From Winogradskyella endarachnes (GTDB lineage Bacteria; Bacteroidota; Bacteroidia; Flavobacteriales; Flavobacteriaceae): DNA of 64,000 nucleotides. Numbering within the stretch: the stretch's first letter is position 1; each line of letters opens with the position of its first letter. The stretch lies in NCBI RefSeq assembly GCF_009741275.1, contig NZ_WOWS01000001.1, forward strand, positions 806,001 through 870,000. The letters run 5' to 3'. Of the stretch, positions 56,269 through 64,000 are shown piece after piece. Under the pieces are notes generated by a model. It was not told the origin of the DNA. It was given only the letters and a program-made list of their open reading frames with translations, and searched no databases. Both the position numbers and the translations under genes were made by a program.

Positions 56269-57957
56269 ATGAAAAACTTTAAACACAAATTTTATTATTG
56301 CTTTATTTTATTATTTACTTTAGTCAGTATAAGTTGTGGCAATGATGATAATGGTAACTCTGGTTCTGGAGAAACGTCTTCAATAACATCTTCATCAGAT
56401 GCATTAATTTTTGCCGACACTGAAATTAACGACGTATCAGTATCTCAACCAATCACCCTTACTATAACTGATATAGAAACTGAGATTAATATTTCATCGT
56501 CTGCTAACTTTCAAATTTCAACAGATAACAGTACTTTTTCAGATAACATAACCATATCTGTAGAAGATTTAAATAACTCGCAAAACATATTCATTCAATT
56601 TGCACCTCTTTCTGTAGGGGATTTAGAAGGTACAGTTACCATTGAGAACGAAGAAATTGAAAATATTATTATTGAAGTTTCAGGGACAGGTTTAGACCTT
56701 ATTCCAACAATTGCACTTTCAAGTAATCAAATAAATTTTGAAGATACTCAAGTTAATAGTTATTCTACTTCAGAAAATTTAACTCTTACACTAACCCATA
56801 TAACCTCTAATACTACGCTAACAACATCTGGAGGCTTTGAAGTTTCTAATGATAACAGCGTTTTTTCTAATAACCTCGTAATTTCTTCTGAAGATATAAG
56901 CGATACAAATGTAGTTTTCCTTAGATTTACTCCACAATCAATTGGTGATTTAGACGGTGTTTTAACCATTGAGAACGAACAATTAGATGACGATATTACA
57001 GTTCAATTATCTGGTGAAGGGACTCCTGTAATACATAACTACCAAACTTTTGATCAAGAGCGTGTTGCTTTTGGTGGAGGTTATACTCAAACTTCTGTAC
57101 AAAACTTTACTCTACATGATGATTTAACTAACATTGAAACTATAAAAATGTATGTTCAGCTTACATGTCCTACAGGCGGTTGTGATGAATGGGATGTTTT
57201 TGCAAATGTTAAGGTTACGGATCCTATATCTGGAGAAAGACTTGAGATGGCAAGATTTATAACACCTTACTGGAATGACAACAGCCAATTAGAGAGAGGT
57301 TTTGAGTTTGATGTAACAGATTTTAAGTCGTTATTAACTGGTACTGTTGAATTAAGAATTAGAACTGAGTGCTGGAATGCAAAAGGATATGAAGTTAGTA
57401 TAGATTTTGATTATATAGAAGGCACACCAGATTATCAATATTACGAAATAGCAAGAATTATAAATTATGATAATGGTTCTGCCGCAGGTGTACCTTATGG
57501 AACATCTCATGATAAAGATTTAACTAAAACTATAACTATACCGAGCAATGCACAAAGTACACACTTAAGAACTATAATTAGTGGTTGGGGTGAAGCTTAT
57601 CCAAGTGATAACGATGGCAGAAGATGTGCAGAATGGTGTTATAGAACACATAATATAAATATAAATAATGTTTCAACTTTTGATCATTATTTAGGACCAC
57701 TAGGCTGTGCCTCTAACCCTGTTAATAATCAAGCACCAGGAAATTGGACTCCAGATAGAGCCGGATGGTGCCCAGGAATGGAAGTACCAACCAGAATTGA
57801 TGAATTTACTAATAGTGTTGCTGGTACTTCAATAGATTATGAATACTATTTTTCGCCATGGGTAGTTAATAGTGGTTATGAAGCATATTATCCTATCTCA
57901 TCTTTTGTAGTAGTTAAAAGTGATACTCCAATTACAAGACCTGTAGTTGCAGATTAA
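56269..57957 (+). CDS. PNGase F homologue (peptide-N-glycosidase) lipoprotein with two Ig-like modules
   Basis: 562 residues that should remove N-linked glycans from glycoproteins by cleaving the GlcNAc-Asn amide bond. The lipobox is SISC (Cys23). Residues 43-141 and 150-242 are tandem Ig-like modules, each ending in VSGTG or LSGEG. From about 255 the protein follows the Elizabethkingia PNGase F sequence. The three catalytic acids align with exact spacing: Asp309 (CDEWD), Glu367 (RTECW) and Glu455 (CAEWCYRTH) against D60, E118 and E206. GNWTPDRAGWCPGMEVPTRI is also kept. The lipid anchor and Ig modules are additions to the classic soluble enzyme. Monocistronic, with a terminator after it. Confidence 0.93.
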   Translation: MKNFKHKFYYCFILLFTLVSISCGNDDNGNSGSGETSSITSSSDALIFADTEINDVSVSQPITLTITDIETEINISSSANFQISTDNSTFSDNITISVEDLNNSQNIFIQFAPLSVGDLEGTVTIENEEIENIIIEVSGTGLDLIPTIALSSNQINFEDTQVNSYSTSENLTLTLTHITSNTTLTTSGGFEVSNDNSVFSNNLVISSEDISDTNVVFLRFTPQSIGDLDGVLTIENEQLDDDITVQLSGEGTPVIHNYQTFDQERVAFGGGYTQTSVQNFTLHDDLTNIETIKMYVQLTCPTGGCDEWDVFANVKVTDPISGERLEMARFITPYWNDNSQLERGFEFDVTDFKSLLTGTVELRIRTECWNAKGYEVSIDFDYIEGTPDYQYYEIARIINYDNGSAAGVPYGTSHDKDLTKTITIPSNAQSTHLRTIISGWGEAYPSDNDGRRCAEWCYRTHNININNVSTFDHYLGPLGCASNPVNNQAPGNWTPDRAGWCPGMEVPTRIDEFTNSVAGTSIDYEYYFSPWVVNSGYEAYYPISSFVVVKSDTPITRPVVAD

Positions 57958-57977
57958 ATATATTTAATTATTACTAT

Positions 57978-58018
57978 AAAAAATGCCAAGTACAATTCTA
58001 ATACTTGGCATTTTTTTT
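57978..58018 (+). terminator. Terminator after the PNGase F gene
   Basis: AAAAAATGCCAAGTA pairs with TACTTGGCATTTTTT (right arm from 58002) with a 9-base loop, followed by T. It also faces the gene ending at 58039. Confidence 0.8.
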
Positions 58019-58038
58019 ACTGAATTAATTATTCAGAG

Positions 58039-58653
58039 CTATATATTATCTTTTTTATACAAACTCGGCAGACTAATTTTAAAACGTACCGCAATTAGTC
58101 TAATAACAATGACTACCAAACCAGCAATAACAAACAAATAATTTTCATCATATAAAAATTTACGTAGAATAAAATAGGTAAATCCTCCCAAAATGCAAGC
58201 CGTAGCATAAATCTCTTTTCTAAATACCACAGGGATTTCATTACATAAAACATCACGTAACACACCACCAAAACAGGCCGTCATAGTACCTAATGCTATA
58301 CAAATTATTGGATGTAAACCAGCAATAAGACCGGTTTCTATACCAACTAAAGTATATAATGCAATCCCAATAGTATCAAAAAGGAAGAGTGATTTTCTTA
58401 AAAAATTAATTCGTTTTCTAAAGAGAACTGCGAAAACCACAGAACCTATGATAACGTAAACAAAGGTCATATTTTTCATCCAAGAAACAGGTTCTATTCC
58501 TATCATAATATCGCGTAAAGTTCCTCCTCCTACAGCAGTTACAAAGGCTATAATAAGAACTCCAAATGGATCCATGCGTTTATTCATTGCCACTAATGCA
58601 CCAGAAATAGCGAAAGCAATGGTTCCTAATATGTCTACTATTTGAAAAAACAT
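58039..58653 (-). CDS. TRIC-type (UPF0126/YicG) membrane protein
   Basis: A 204-residue trimeric intracellular cation-channel family protein with seven helices in two repeats. The hallmark glycine-rich turns are ALVAMNKRMDPFGV, AVGGGTLRDIMIG and, in the second half, ACFGGVLRDVLCNEIP. Bacterial members conduct potassium or related cations, and some are implicated in amino-acid uptake. Monocistronic. Confidence 0.9.
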   Translation of the reverse strand: MFFQIVDILGTIAFAISGALVAMNKRMDPFGVLIIAFVTAVGGGTLRDIMIGIEPVSWMKNMTFVYVIIGSVVFAVLFRKRINFLRKSLFLFDTIGIALYTLVGIETGLIAGLHPIICIALGTMTACFGGVLRDVLCNEIPVVFRKEIYATACILGGFTYFILRKFLYDENYLFVIAGLVVIVIRLIAVRFKISLPSLYKKDNI

Positions 58654-58805
58654 GAATTTATATTCGTTTTAGTTACAATAGTCTTAATCAGTTAAAAGCA
58701 TTCAAAATAAATAATTATTAAAAAATTATTTTGTGAGATATTTAGTGTGCGCTCAGCATAAGCGATTCACTCTCGTTTTTAGAAATAAAAAACGTGGTTC
58801 TCTGC

Positions 58806-59531
58806 TTACATATTTTGCGTGTAATAATTATAATCTTTAAGAATTGTGTCTATAAACTGAACATCGTATAACTTAGATTCAATCTGTAATGTATCACAAA
58901 TCTTTTTCTTCAAAATTGTTAAGGTTTTAAAGTCATTATTCTTTTTTGAGATAGAATAAGCATCCTTTATTATTCTAACATCCTTATCTGTAAGTTGAGT
59001 TACATTACTAAAAACAGGTTGGTAATCTTCACTAATATCTTCAAGTATTGTACTTGTTATCTTGTGTTTTTTCTTTACACTAATAACTACTGTACCAGCT
59101 GCTGCATCACCTACACGCTGTTTTTTGTCAGACAATAAAATACTTAATATTCCTATAGATGGCGAAAAAATCCATAAATCAACGATTCTTAGCATCCACC
59201 TTACAAAGAAATTATACCATTGGGTTGGTGATCCGTCTACGCTAACTACTTTTATTTTTAATAACATTTTACCAACTGTTTGCCCGCCAAAAACGATATG
59301 GCAAATCACTGAGTAAAAAAGTGCAGGTAACGTAAATAAACCTAAAAAACCTCGTCTGGTCCAACTATCTGCATCAAAAATTTCAGAAACTGAAACCAGA
59401 TTTTCAATAATAGTCATATAGGTTATTAAGATAATTCCATCTATAAGAAAAGCAACCATACGTTCTCCTAAACCTATTAACTTATAATCTAAGTTGACAT
59501 TTTGTGCCGTGTTAATTGCTAATTTGCTCAT
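58806..59531 (-). CDS. RDD-family membrane protein
   Basis: 241 residues with three to four membrane helices in an RDD domain (about 20-160: GLGERMVAFLIDGIILI, VGKMLLKIKVVSVDG, DKKQRVGDAAAGTVVI) and a cytoplasmic helical tail of about 80 residues. It is divergent from the SpoIIM gene with 35 bases between starts. In Bacteroidota an RDD gene, SpoIIM, DUF4129, DUF4350, MoxR and a DUF58 gene are commonly neighbours, so it likely belongs to that set. Confidence 0.88.
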   Translation of the reverse strand: MSKLAINTAQNVNLDYKLIGLGERMVAFLIDGIILITYMTIIENLVSVSEIFDADSWTRRGFLGLFTLPALFYSVICHIVFGGQTVGKMLLKIKVVSVDGSPTQWYNFFVRWMLRIVDLWIFSPSIGILSILLSDKKQRVGDAAAGTVVISVKKKHKITSTILEDISEDYQPVFSNVTQLTDKDVRIIKDAYSISKKNNDFKTLTILKKKICDTLQIESKLYDVQFIDTILKDYNYYTQNM

Positions 59532-59566
59532 GGAAATGTATATTCGTTTATAATTAAAATGAATTT

Positions 59567-60571
59567 ATGCGCGAAGCGTCTTTCGTGAAGCAAAATAAGG
59601 AAAAATGGATTGGTTTTGAAAACGCATTAGATAATAATGTAAAAATAAATCCGGATGACTTAGCTTCTTACTATATACAACTTACTAATGATTTATCTTA
59701 TGCTCAGACTTATTATCCTGGCAGTAAGACCTTATTGTATCTAAATTCATTAGCTTCGCAAGCACATCAAAAAATTTATATCACTAAAAAAGAATCTAAA
59801 AACAAAATTATTTCCTTTTGGAGAGATGAGTTTCCATTATTCTTTTATCAATATCATAAAACCTTACTATATACTTTTCTAATATTTATGGCTGCAGTTA
59901 CTATTGGTGCAGTTTCTACCTTAAATGACGATTCTTTTATTAGATTAATACTAGGTGATGCATATGTAAACATGACCTTAGAAAATATTGAAAATGGTGA
60001 ACCAATGGCTGTTTACAAAAGCGGTAGTAGTATAGGTACCTTTTTAGGTATTACTATAAATAATATTAGAGTTGCTATTATGGCTTTTGCATGTGGAGCC
60101 ATTTTTAGTGTTGGTACTATTTACGTGCTTTTTAGTAATGGTATTATGCTAGGTGCATTTATAACGTTTTTTTACAATCAAGGTATTTTGGAAAAAACAT
60201 CTACAGTTTGGCTGCACGGAACTATTGAAATATCAGTAATTGTTATTGCAGGTTGTGCTGGTTTGGTGATGGGAAATAGTTTTTTATTTCCAAAAACGTA
60301 CTCTAGACGCGTTGCTTTTATGAAAGGTGCTAAAGACGGATTAAAAATTGTGGTAAGTACTATTCCGCTGTTTATAGTCGCTGGTTTTATTGAAGGTTTT
60401 ATAACACGTTATGGGGAGCAAATACATTGGACTTTAGCTTATAGCATTATACTTTTGTCTTTATTTATTATTGTCTATTATTACATAATCTACCCTATTA
60501 AATTAAATAAAGCGAGCAAATCTCAGGCAGTTAGTTTACCCACAGAATCACCTAAATCTCTATTAACGTGA
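59567..60571 (+). CDS. SpoIIM-family membrane protein
   Basis: 334 residues. An N-terminal cytoplasmic helical part (MREASFVKQNKEKWIGFENAL) is followed by five or six membrane helices in a stage II sporulation protein M domain (about 105-315: FFYQYHKTLLYTFLIFMAAVTIG, LGITINNIRVAIMAFACGAI, LHGTIEISVIVIAGCAGLVMG). The organism is not a sporeformer; the family works with MoxR-type systems. Overlaps the next gene by four bases (GTGA). Confidence 0.87.
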   Translation: MREASFVKQNKEKWIGFENALDNNVKINPDDLASYYIQLTNDLSYAQTYYPGSKTLLYLNSLASQAHQKIYITKKESKNKIISFWRDEFPLFFYQYHKTLLYTFLIFMAAVTIGAVSTLNDDSFIRLILGDAYVNMTLENIENGEPMAVYKSGSSIGTFLGITINNIRVAIMAFACGAIFSVGTIYVLFSNGIMLGAFITFFYNQGILEKTSTVWLHGTIEISVIVIAGCAGLVMGNSFLFPKTYSRRVAFMKGAKDGLKIVVSTIPLFIVAGFIEGFITRYGEQIHWTLAYSIILLSLFIIVYYYIIYPIKLNKASKSQAVSLPTESPKSLLT

Positions 60572-61488
60572 ACGAAAAATATATAGAACTTAGAACAAGA
60601 AGTACGTTTGGTGATATTATAAATACCTATTTTCTTTTCTTGAAACATAATTTTAAAAGTTATACCAACTTATATCTAAGATATAATGCAGTTAGTATAA
60701 TATTAACTCTAATCTGTTCTTACCTTTTGGTTACAGGTTTTATGGGTTTGGCCAGCCAAGATTTTAGATTTGGAATGGGTAATAATGTTGCTACCGAGAG
60801 TTATTTTATCGCTGGTGTTATTATTTTGTTTTTAATTGTTTTTGTTACTTCTTTAATTAATTACAGTTTTTCTAGTGCCTATGTTGCCGATTATGTTAAG
60901 CATGAAGGAGAAATAGAATCAAAAAGAATTTGGAATAGTATATTAAACAGTATCGGAACTATTTTTGTATTTATATTAATAGGAGCCCTTATTGTTTTTG
61001 GATACTTCATTATTACTATGGTTTTGGCTTTTATTCCATTTTTAGGAATGATTGCTCAATACGGTTTAAACTTTACACTTTCTGCTGTTTTTGGCTTAAC
61101 ATTTATGTCCATTTTTTCAACTAGTAAAGGTGTTGGTGATGCACTTTCTGAGGGTTTTAGTTTTACTATGTCTAATTTTTGGCGAATTGTTTTATATGGG
61201 TTAGTAATAGGTATTTTAAATTCTATGATTACAATGCTAATTATATCTATACCTAGTGTAATTATAGGTATTTACGCTTATTTTTCAATTGAAAGCAATA
61301 TAGATTTAACCACAAGTACTTTCGCTACGTTGATATTTACTTTTGGCTTTGCAGCTTTTCTATTATCATTTATTTATACACAAGCCTTATCGCAGATTTC
61401 TTATGGAATTTTATATTACAACCTCAACGAAGTAAAATATAATTTATTCCTTCAAAAGAAAATTGATGAAATTGGAGTAAATGAATAA
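60568..61488 (+). CDS. Multispan membrane protein of the SpoIIM-MoxR cluster
   Basis: 306 residues with about six hydrophobic segments and no obvious catalytic residues. It uses a GTG start overlapping the SpoIIM stop. Its short cytoplasmic start (NEKYIELRTRSTFGDIINTYFLFL) is typical of membrane proteins in this cluster of Flavobacteriaceae. I cannot name the family. It overlaps the DUF4129 gene by eight bases. Confidence 0.8.
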   Translation: MNEKYIELRTRSTFGDIINTYFLFLKHNFKSYTNLYLRYNAVSIILTLICSYLLVTGFMGLASQDFRFGMGNNVATESYFIAGVIILFLIVFVTSLINYSFSSAYVADYVKHEGEIESKRIWNSILNSIGTIFVFILIGALIVFGYFIITMVLAFIPFLGMIAQYGLNFTLSAVFGLTFMSIFSTSKGVGDALSEGFSFTMSNFWRIVLYGLVIGILNSMITMLIISIPSVIIGIYAYFSIESNIDLTTSTFATLIFTFGFAAFLLSFIYTQALSQISYGILYYNLNEVKYNLFLQKKIDEIGVNE

Positions 61489-62209
61489 ACCTAATTTTAA
61501 CCATATCAGTACTTTTTTAATGTCCGTTTTTGGCTCATCTTATTTGTGGGCTCAAGACGTTATTGTAAAGACAGATTCATCTAATATAGACGTTACTTAC
61601 TTTAAAGAAAACTTTAAAGAAAACTATGCTGATAGTGATTTTAACTATTCTATCAATGATACAGGAGGCATTAATCTTATACAACAAATTCTTAGAAAAT
61701 TCTTTAATTGGTTAGGTGATGTTTTTGGATTTGATATAGATTGGATAGATTACCAAACTCTAGAATATATTGTATACGGATTATTAGGTGTTATTATATT
61801 GTATCTGCTCATTAAGTTTTTATTAGAAAACCCAATAAATTCAGTATTTAAAACCGAAACTGCAGCTATTGAAGGATTTAATTATGTAGAAGAAAACATT
61901 GAGCAAATAGATTTTGACCTTCTTATATCAAAAGCCTTAAAAGAACAAAATTATAGATTAGCAACGCGCTATCTATACTTAAAATCATTAAAATCTCTGG
62001 CCAACAAAAAGGTTATAGAATGGCACTACGAAAAAACAAACACCGATTATTTAAACGAAATAAAAGACAACCAACTTAAAACATTATTTAAACGTGTATC
62101 TTATATATACGATTATGTTTGGTATGGTGAATTCCCAATAAATGAGGCAAGTTTTAATAAAAATAAAGCTGATTTTAATCAACTCATAAAAACATCTCAA
62201 CATGGATAA
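61481..62209 (+). CDS. DUF4129 domain protein
   Basis: 242 residues with a signal-like N terminus, one membrane helix (about 92-112, YIVYGLLGVIILYLLIKFL) and a cytoplasmic domain of about 115 residues with the DUF4129 feature YRLATRYLYLKSLKSLANKKVIEWHYEKTNTDY split around residues 155-190. Members of the set precede DUF4350 and MoxR genes. Overlaps both neighbours by eight bases, so tightly coupled. Confidence 0.85.
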   Translation: MNKPNFNHISTFLMSVFGSSYLWAQDVIVKTDSSNIDVTYFKENFKENYADSDFNYSINDTGGINLIQQILRKFFNWLGDVFGFDIDWIDYQTLEYIVYGLLGVIILYLLIKFLLENPINSVFKTETAAIEGFNYVEENIEQIDFDLLISKALKEQNYRLATRYLYLKSLKSLANKKVIEWHYEKTNTDYLNEIKDNQLKTLFKRVSYIYDYVWYGEFPINEASFNKNKADFNQLIKTSQHG

Positions 62210-63401
62210 GCGTTCTAAAATTGCGCTCTATATCATTGGCGCAGTAATTGTTTTTATGATGATAGCAGAAATTGCCAAACCAAAAGCTCTAAATTGGCGA
62301 AATTCTTATTCTGCTGCAGATAAGATTCCTTTAGGTTGCTTTGTACTTTTTAATGAACTTGAAACATTTTCTAAAGGAGACGTTTTAGTTTCTAAACAAT
62401 CTGTTTACGAATATTTAAAAGACCAAGAATTCTCAGAACCCAAGTCGTTAATGCTTATTAATAATTTAGTAAGTTTTGATAATGAAGAATCTAACGCATT
62501 AATGAAATTTGTGGAAGACGGTAATACCGTCTTCATTAGCAGCTCCTATTTCTATGGTAATGTACTAGATACACTAAATGTAAGCGTACAAAAACAATAC
62601 ACTGATATTTACAGAAAAGAAGCTAAAAATAAATTTACAAGTCCACATTTACAAGACAACAATAGATTATATAAAGATGTTATTGAAAACAGCTTTTTTG
62701 AATCTATTGACACCTTAAAAACAACTGTTTTAGGAACCTTAACTTCTAAAAATGAAGATGATGAAGATGAAACACATGCCAATTTCATAAAAGTAGATTT
62801 TGGTAAAAATAATGGCCAATTTATTTTACACACTAATCCCTTTGCGTTCACTAATTACCATCTATTAAATGATAATGAAAATTATGCCGCAACAGTTTTA
62901 TCTTACTTGCCAAAACAACAAATTATTTGGGATAACAATTACAAAAGCGGACGCAAAATAATAACCAGTCCTCTCCGCTTCATTCTATCTAATTCGGCCT
63001 TAAAATGGGCTTTTTATATAAGTATGTTTGGTTTAATTCTCTTTGTTATTTTTAGAGGAAAACGTACGCAACGTATTATTCCTGTTATTAAAAAATTAGA
63101 TAATGCTACTGTAGATTTTACAAGGACTATTGGAGAATTATATTACCAACATGGTAATTTTACCAATATTATACAAAAGAAGATTCAGTACTTTTTAGAA
63201 CACATTAGAACGCGTTATTACTTAGAAACTAATCAATTTAATTCTAAATTTATAGACAATCTTGCCGCAAAATCTAGTAACACTAAAGAAGAGACTAAAA
63301 ACTTAGTAGATTACATTGTTTTTTTAAAGTCTAAACCCTATCATACAGAGCAAGACCTGATAGAATTGAATAAAAAAATAGAACATTTTAAACGAACATA
63401 A
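62202..63401 (+). CDS. DUF4350 domain protein
   Basis: 399 residues with an N-terminal membrane helix (about 7-23), a DUF4350 extracytoplasmic domain (NSYSAADKIPLGCFVLFNEL, LMLINNLVSFDNEESNALMKF, VEDGNTVFISSSYF) and a second membrane helix (about 267-285, WAFYISMFGLILFVIFRG) followed by a cytoplasmic helical tail. Known as part of the MoxR/DUF58 cluster in Bacteroidota. Six bases precede the MoxR ATG. Confidence 0.85.
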   Translation: MDKRSKIALYIIGAVIVFMMIAEIAKPKALNWRNSYSAADKIPLGCFVLFNELETFSKGDVLVSKQSVYEYLKDQEFSEPKSLMLINNLVSFDNEESNALMKFVEDGNTVFISSSYFYGNVLDTLNVSVQKQYTDIYRKEAKNKFTSPHLQDNNRLYKDVIENSFFESIDTLKTTVLGTLTSKNEDDEDETHANFIKVDFGKNNGQFILHTNPFAFTNYHLLNDNENYAATVLSYLPKQQIIWDNNYKSGRKIITSPLRFILSNSALKWAFYISMFGLILFVIFRGKRTQRIIPVIKKLDNATVDFTRTIGELYYQHGNFTNIIQKKIQYFLEHIRTRYYLETNQFNSKFIDNLAAKSSNTKEETKNLVDYIVFLKSKPYHTEQDLIELNKKIEHFKRT

Positions 63402-63407
63402 GTTATT

Positions 63408-64000
63408 ATGGAAGATCAACATATACCATCATCAGATAATTTTGATGACAAAAAAACTACAGAAGAAAACAAAGTTACCCCTTCTAATACTGAAACAGCA
63501 AGCACGCAAGAAACTGCAAAAACGGAATCCGAAGGTTTTCAAAATCGTATAAACCTTCAACCTTTACAAAAGAGTGTTGAAGACATTAAGAATGAAATTG
63601 CAAAATTCATTGTTGGACAAAATGAAATGATTGAGCTTTTAATTATTTCTATTTTAACTAATGGACATTCACTTATAGAAGGTGTTCCTGGTGTTGCAAA
63701 AACGGTTACGGCTAAAATGTTAGCTAAAACTATGGCTGTTGATTTTAGTAGAATTCAATTCACACCAGATTTAATGCCAAGTGATATTCTTGGTACTTCA
63801 ATTTTTAATGTAAAATCGAGTGAATTCGAGTATAAAAAAGGACCTATTTTCTCCAACATCGTTCTAATTGATGAAATTAACAGAGCACCTGCAAAAACAC
63901 AAGCAGCTTTGTTTGAGGTGATGGCAGAACGTCAAATAACTATGGATGGTGCGCGTTATGATATGCAATTACCCTTTTTAGTTTTCGCTACACAAAACCC
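63408..64000 (+). CDS. MoxR-family AAA ATPase (truncated by window edge)
   Basis: At least 197 residues run off the right edge. A disordered, acidic and Thr/Ser-rich N-terminal extension of about 60 residues (unusual length for MoxR) precedes the AAA core. Walker A is GVPGVAKT (residues 92-99), Walker [19 protein letters not shown] near 153, with [10 protein letters not shown] following. MoxR proteins act as chaperones with vWA-domain partners. It continues the SpoIIM-DUF4129-DUF4350 operon; a DUF58/vWA gene is expected beyond the edge. Confidence 0.93.
   Translation, partial: MEDQHIPSSDNFDDKKTTEENKVTPSNTETASTQETAKTESEGFQNRINLQPLQKSVEDIKNEIAKFIVGQNEMIELLIISILTNGHSLIEGVPGVAKTVTAKMLAKTMAVDFSRIQFTPDLMPSDILGTSIFNVKSSEFEYKKGPIFSNIVLIDEINRAPAKTQAALFEVMAERQITMDGARYDMQLPFLVFATQN

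Noticed and set aside
58755..58800. Hairpin between TRIC and RDD genes as terminator
   Set aside because: Only a short cgttttt/aaaaacg stem with mismatches is present; too weak to call.
1..64000. CRISPR arrays, tRNA and rRNA genes
   Set aside because: I saw no regularly spaced repeats and no cloverleaf or rRNA-like sequence on either strand; a covariance-model scan would be needed to exclude small RNAs.

Overview
The window is chromosomal DNA of a marine-type Flavobacteriaceae (Bacteroidota), close in flavour to Olleya, Lacinutrix, Psychroserpens or Winogradskyella; the exact genus cannot be fixed from sequence reading alone. The reasons are the AT-rich composition, proteins with type IX secretion (T9SS) C-terminal sorting domains, a SusC-like carboxypeptidase-regulatory/TonB-dependent receptor, a fused alpha/beta 2-oxoacid dehydrogenase E1, a PNGase F homologue, weak Shine-Dalgarno sequences and promoter-like TAnnTTTG boxes. 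No rRNA, tRNA or CRISPR array was found.

Layout. 1-3130: end of an integrated mobile element (helix-turn-helix proteins, an unknown 315-residue protein and a tyrosine recombinase) lying against the 3' end of mnmE, a classic island insertion site. 3132-16745: housekeeping block with mnmE, a large unknown protein with nitronate-monooxygenase-like signatures, a rhomboid protease, acyltransferases, a PLP enzyme, a hexosephosphate mutase, an AcpH-like protein overlapping a gamma-glutamyltransferase, a Nudix hydrolase and a cyclophilin lipoprotein. 16889-30399: M3 peptidase, KDG kinase, acetyltransferase, TonB and TonB-dependent receptor, NDH-2, an ECF sigma factor with a membrane partner, small hypotheticals, an FAH-family hydrolase and an outer-membrane phospholipase. 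30520-46717: AsmA-like protein, uvrA, a LOG-family protein, a T9SS-exported EEP nuclease overlapping a degenerate M1-like/outer-membrane barrel fusion, fused E1, and a pair of secreted unknowns. 46718-51288: a lipoprotein / LytS-type kinase / LytTR regulator operon flanked by two 216-bp direct repeats, one the live sorting domain of a LamG protein and the other a decayed remnant. 51512-58653: unknowns, methyltransferases, a ZIP transporter and the PNGase F homologue. 58806-64000: RDD, SpoIIM, a multispan protein, DUF4129, DUF4350 and a MoxR ATPase that runs off the right edge.

Most genes are ordinary core genes. The more unusual points are the mnmE-linked element, the repeat-flanked two-component operon with its T9SS-domain remnant, the M1-like protein in which KTALK sits where HExxH should be, and a PNGase F lipoprotein carrying two Ig-like modules. 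I did not find a clear, self-contained new defence or secretion system. Product names rest on motif recognition without database searches.
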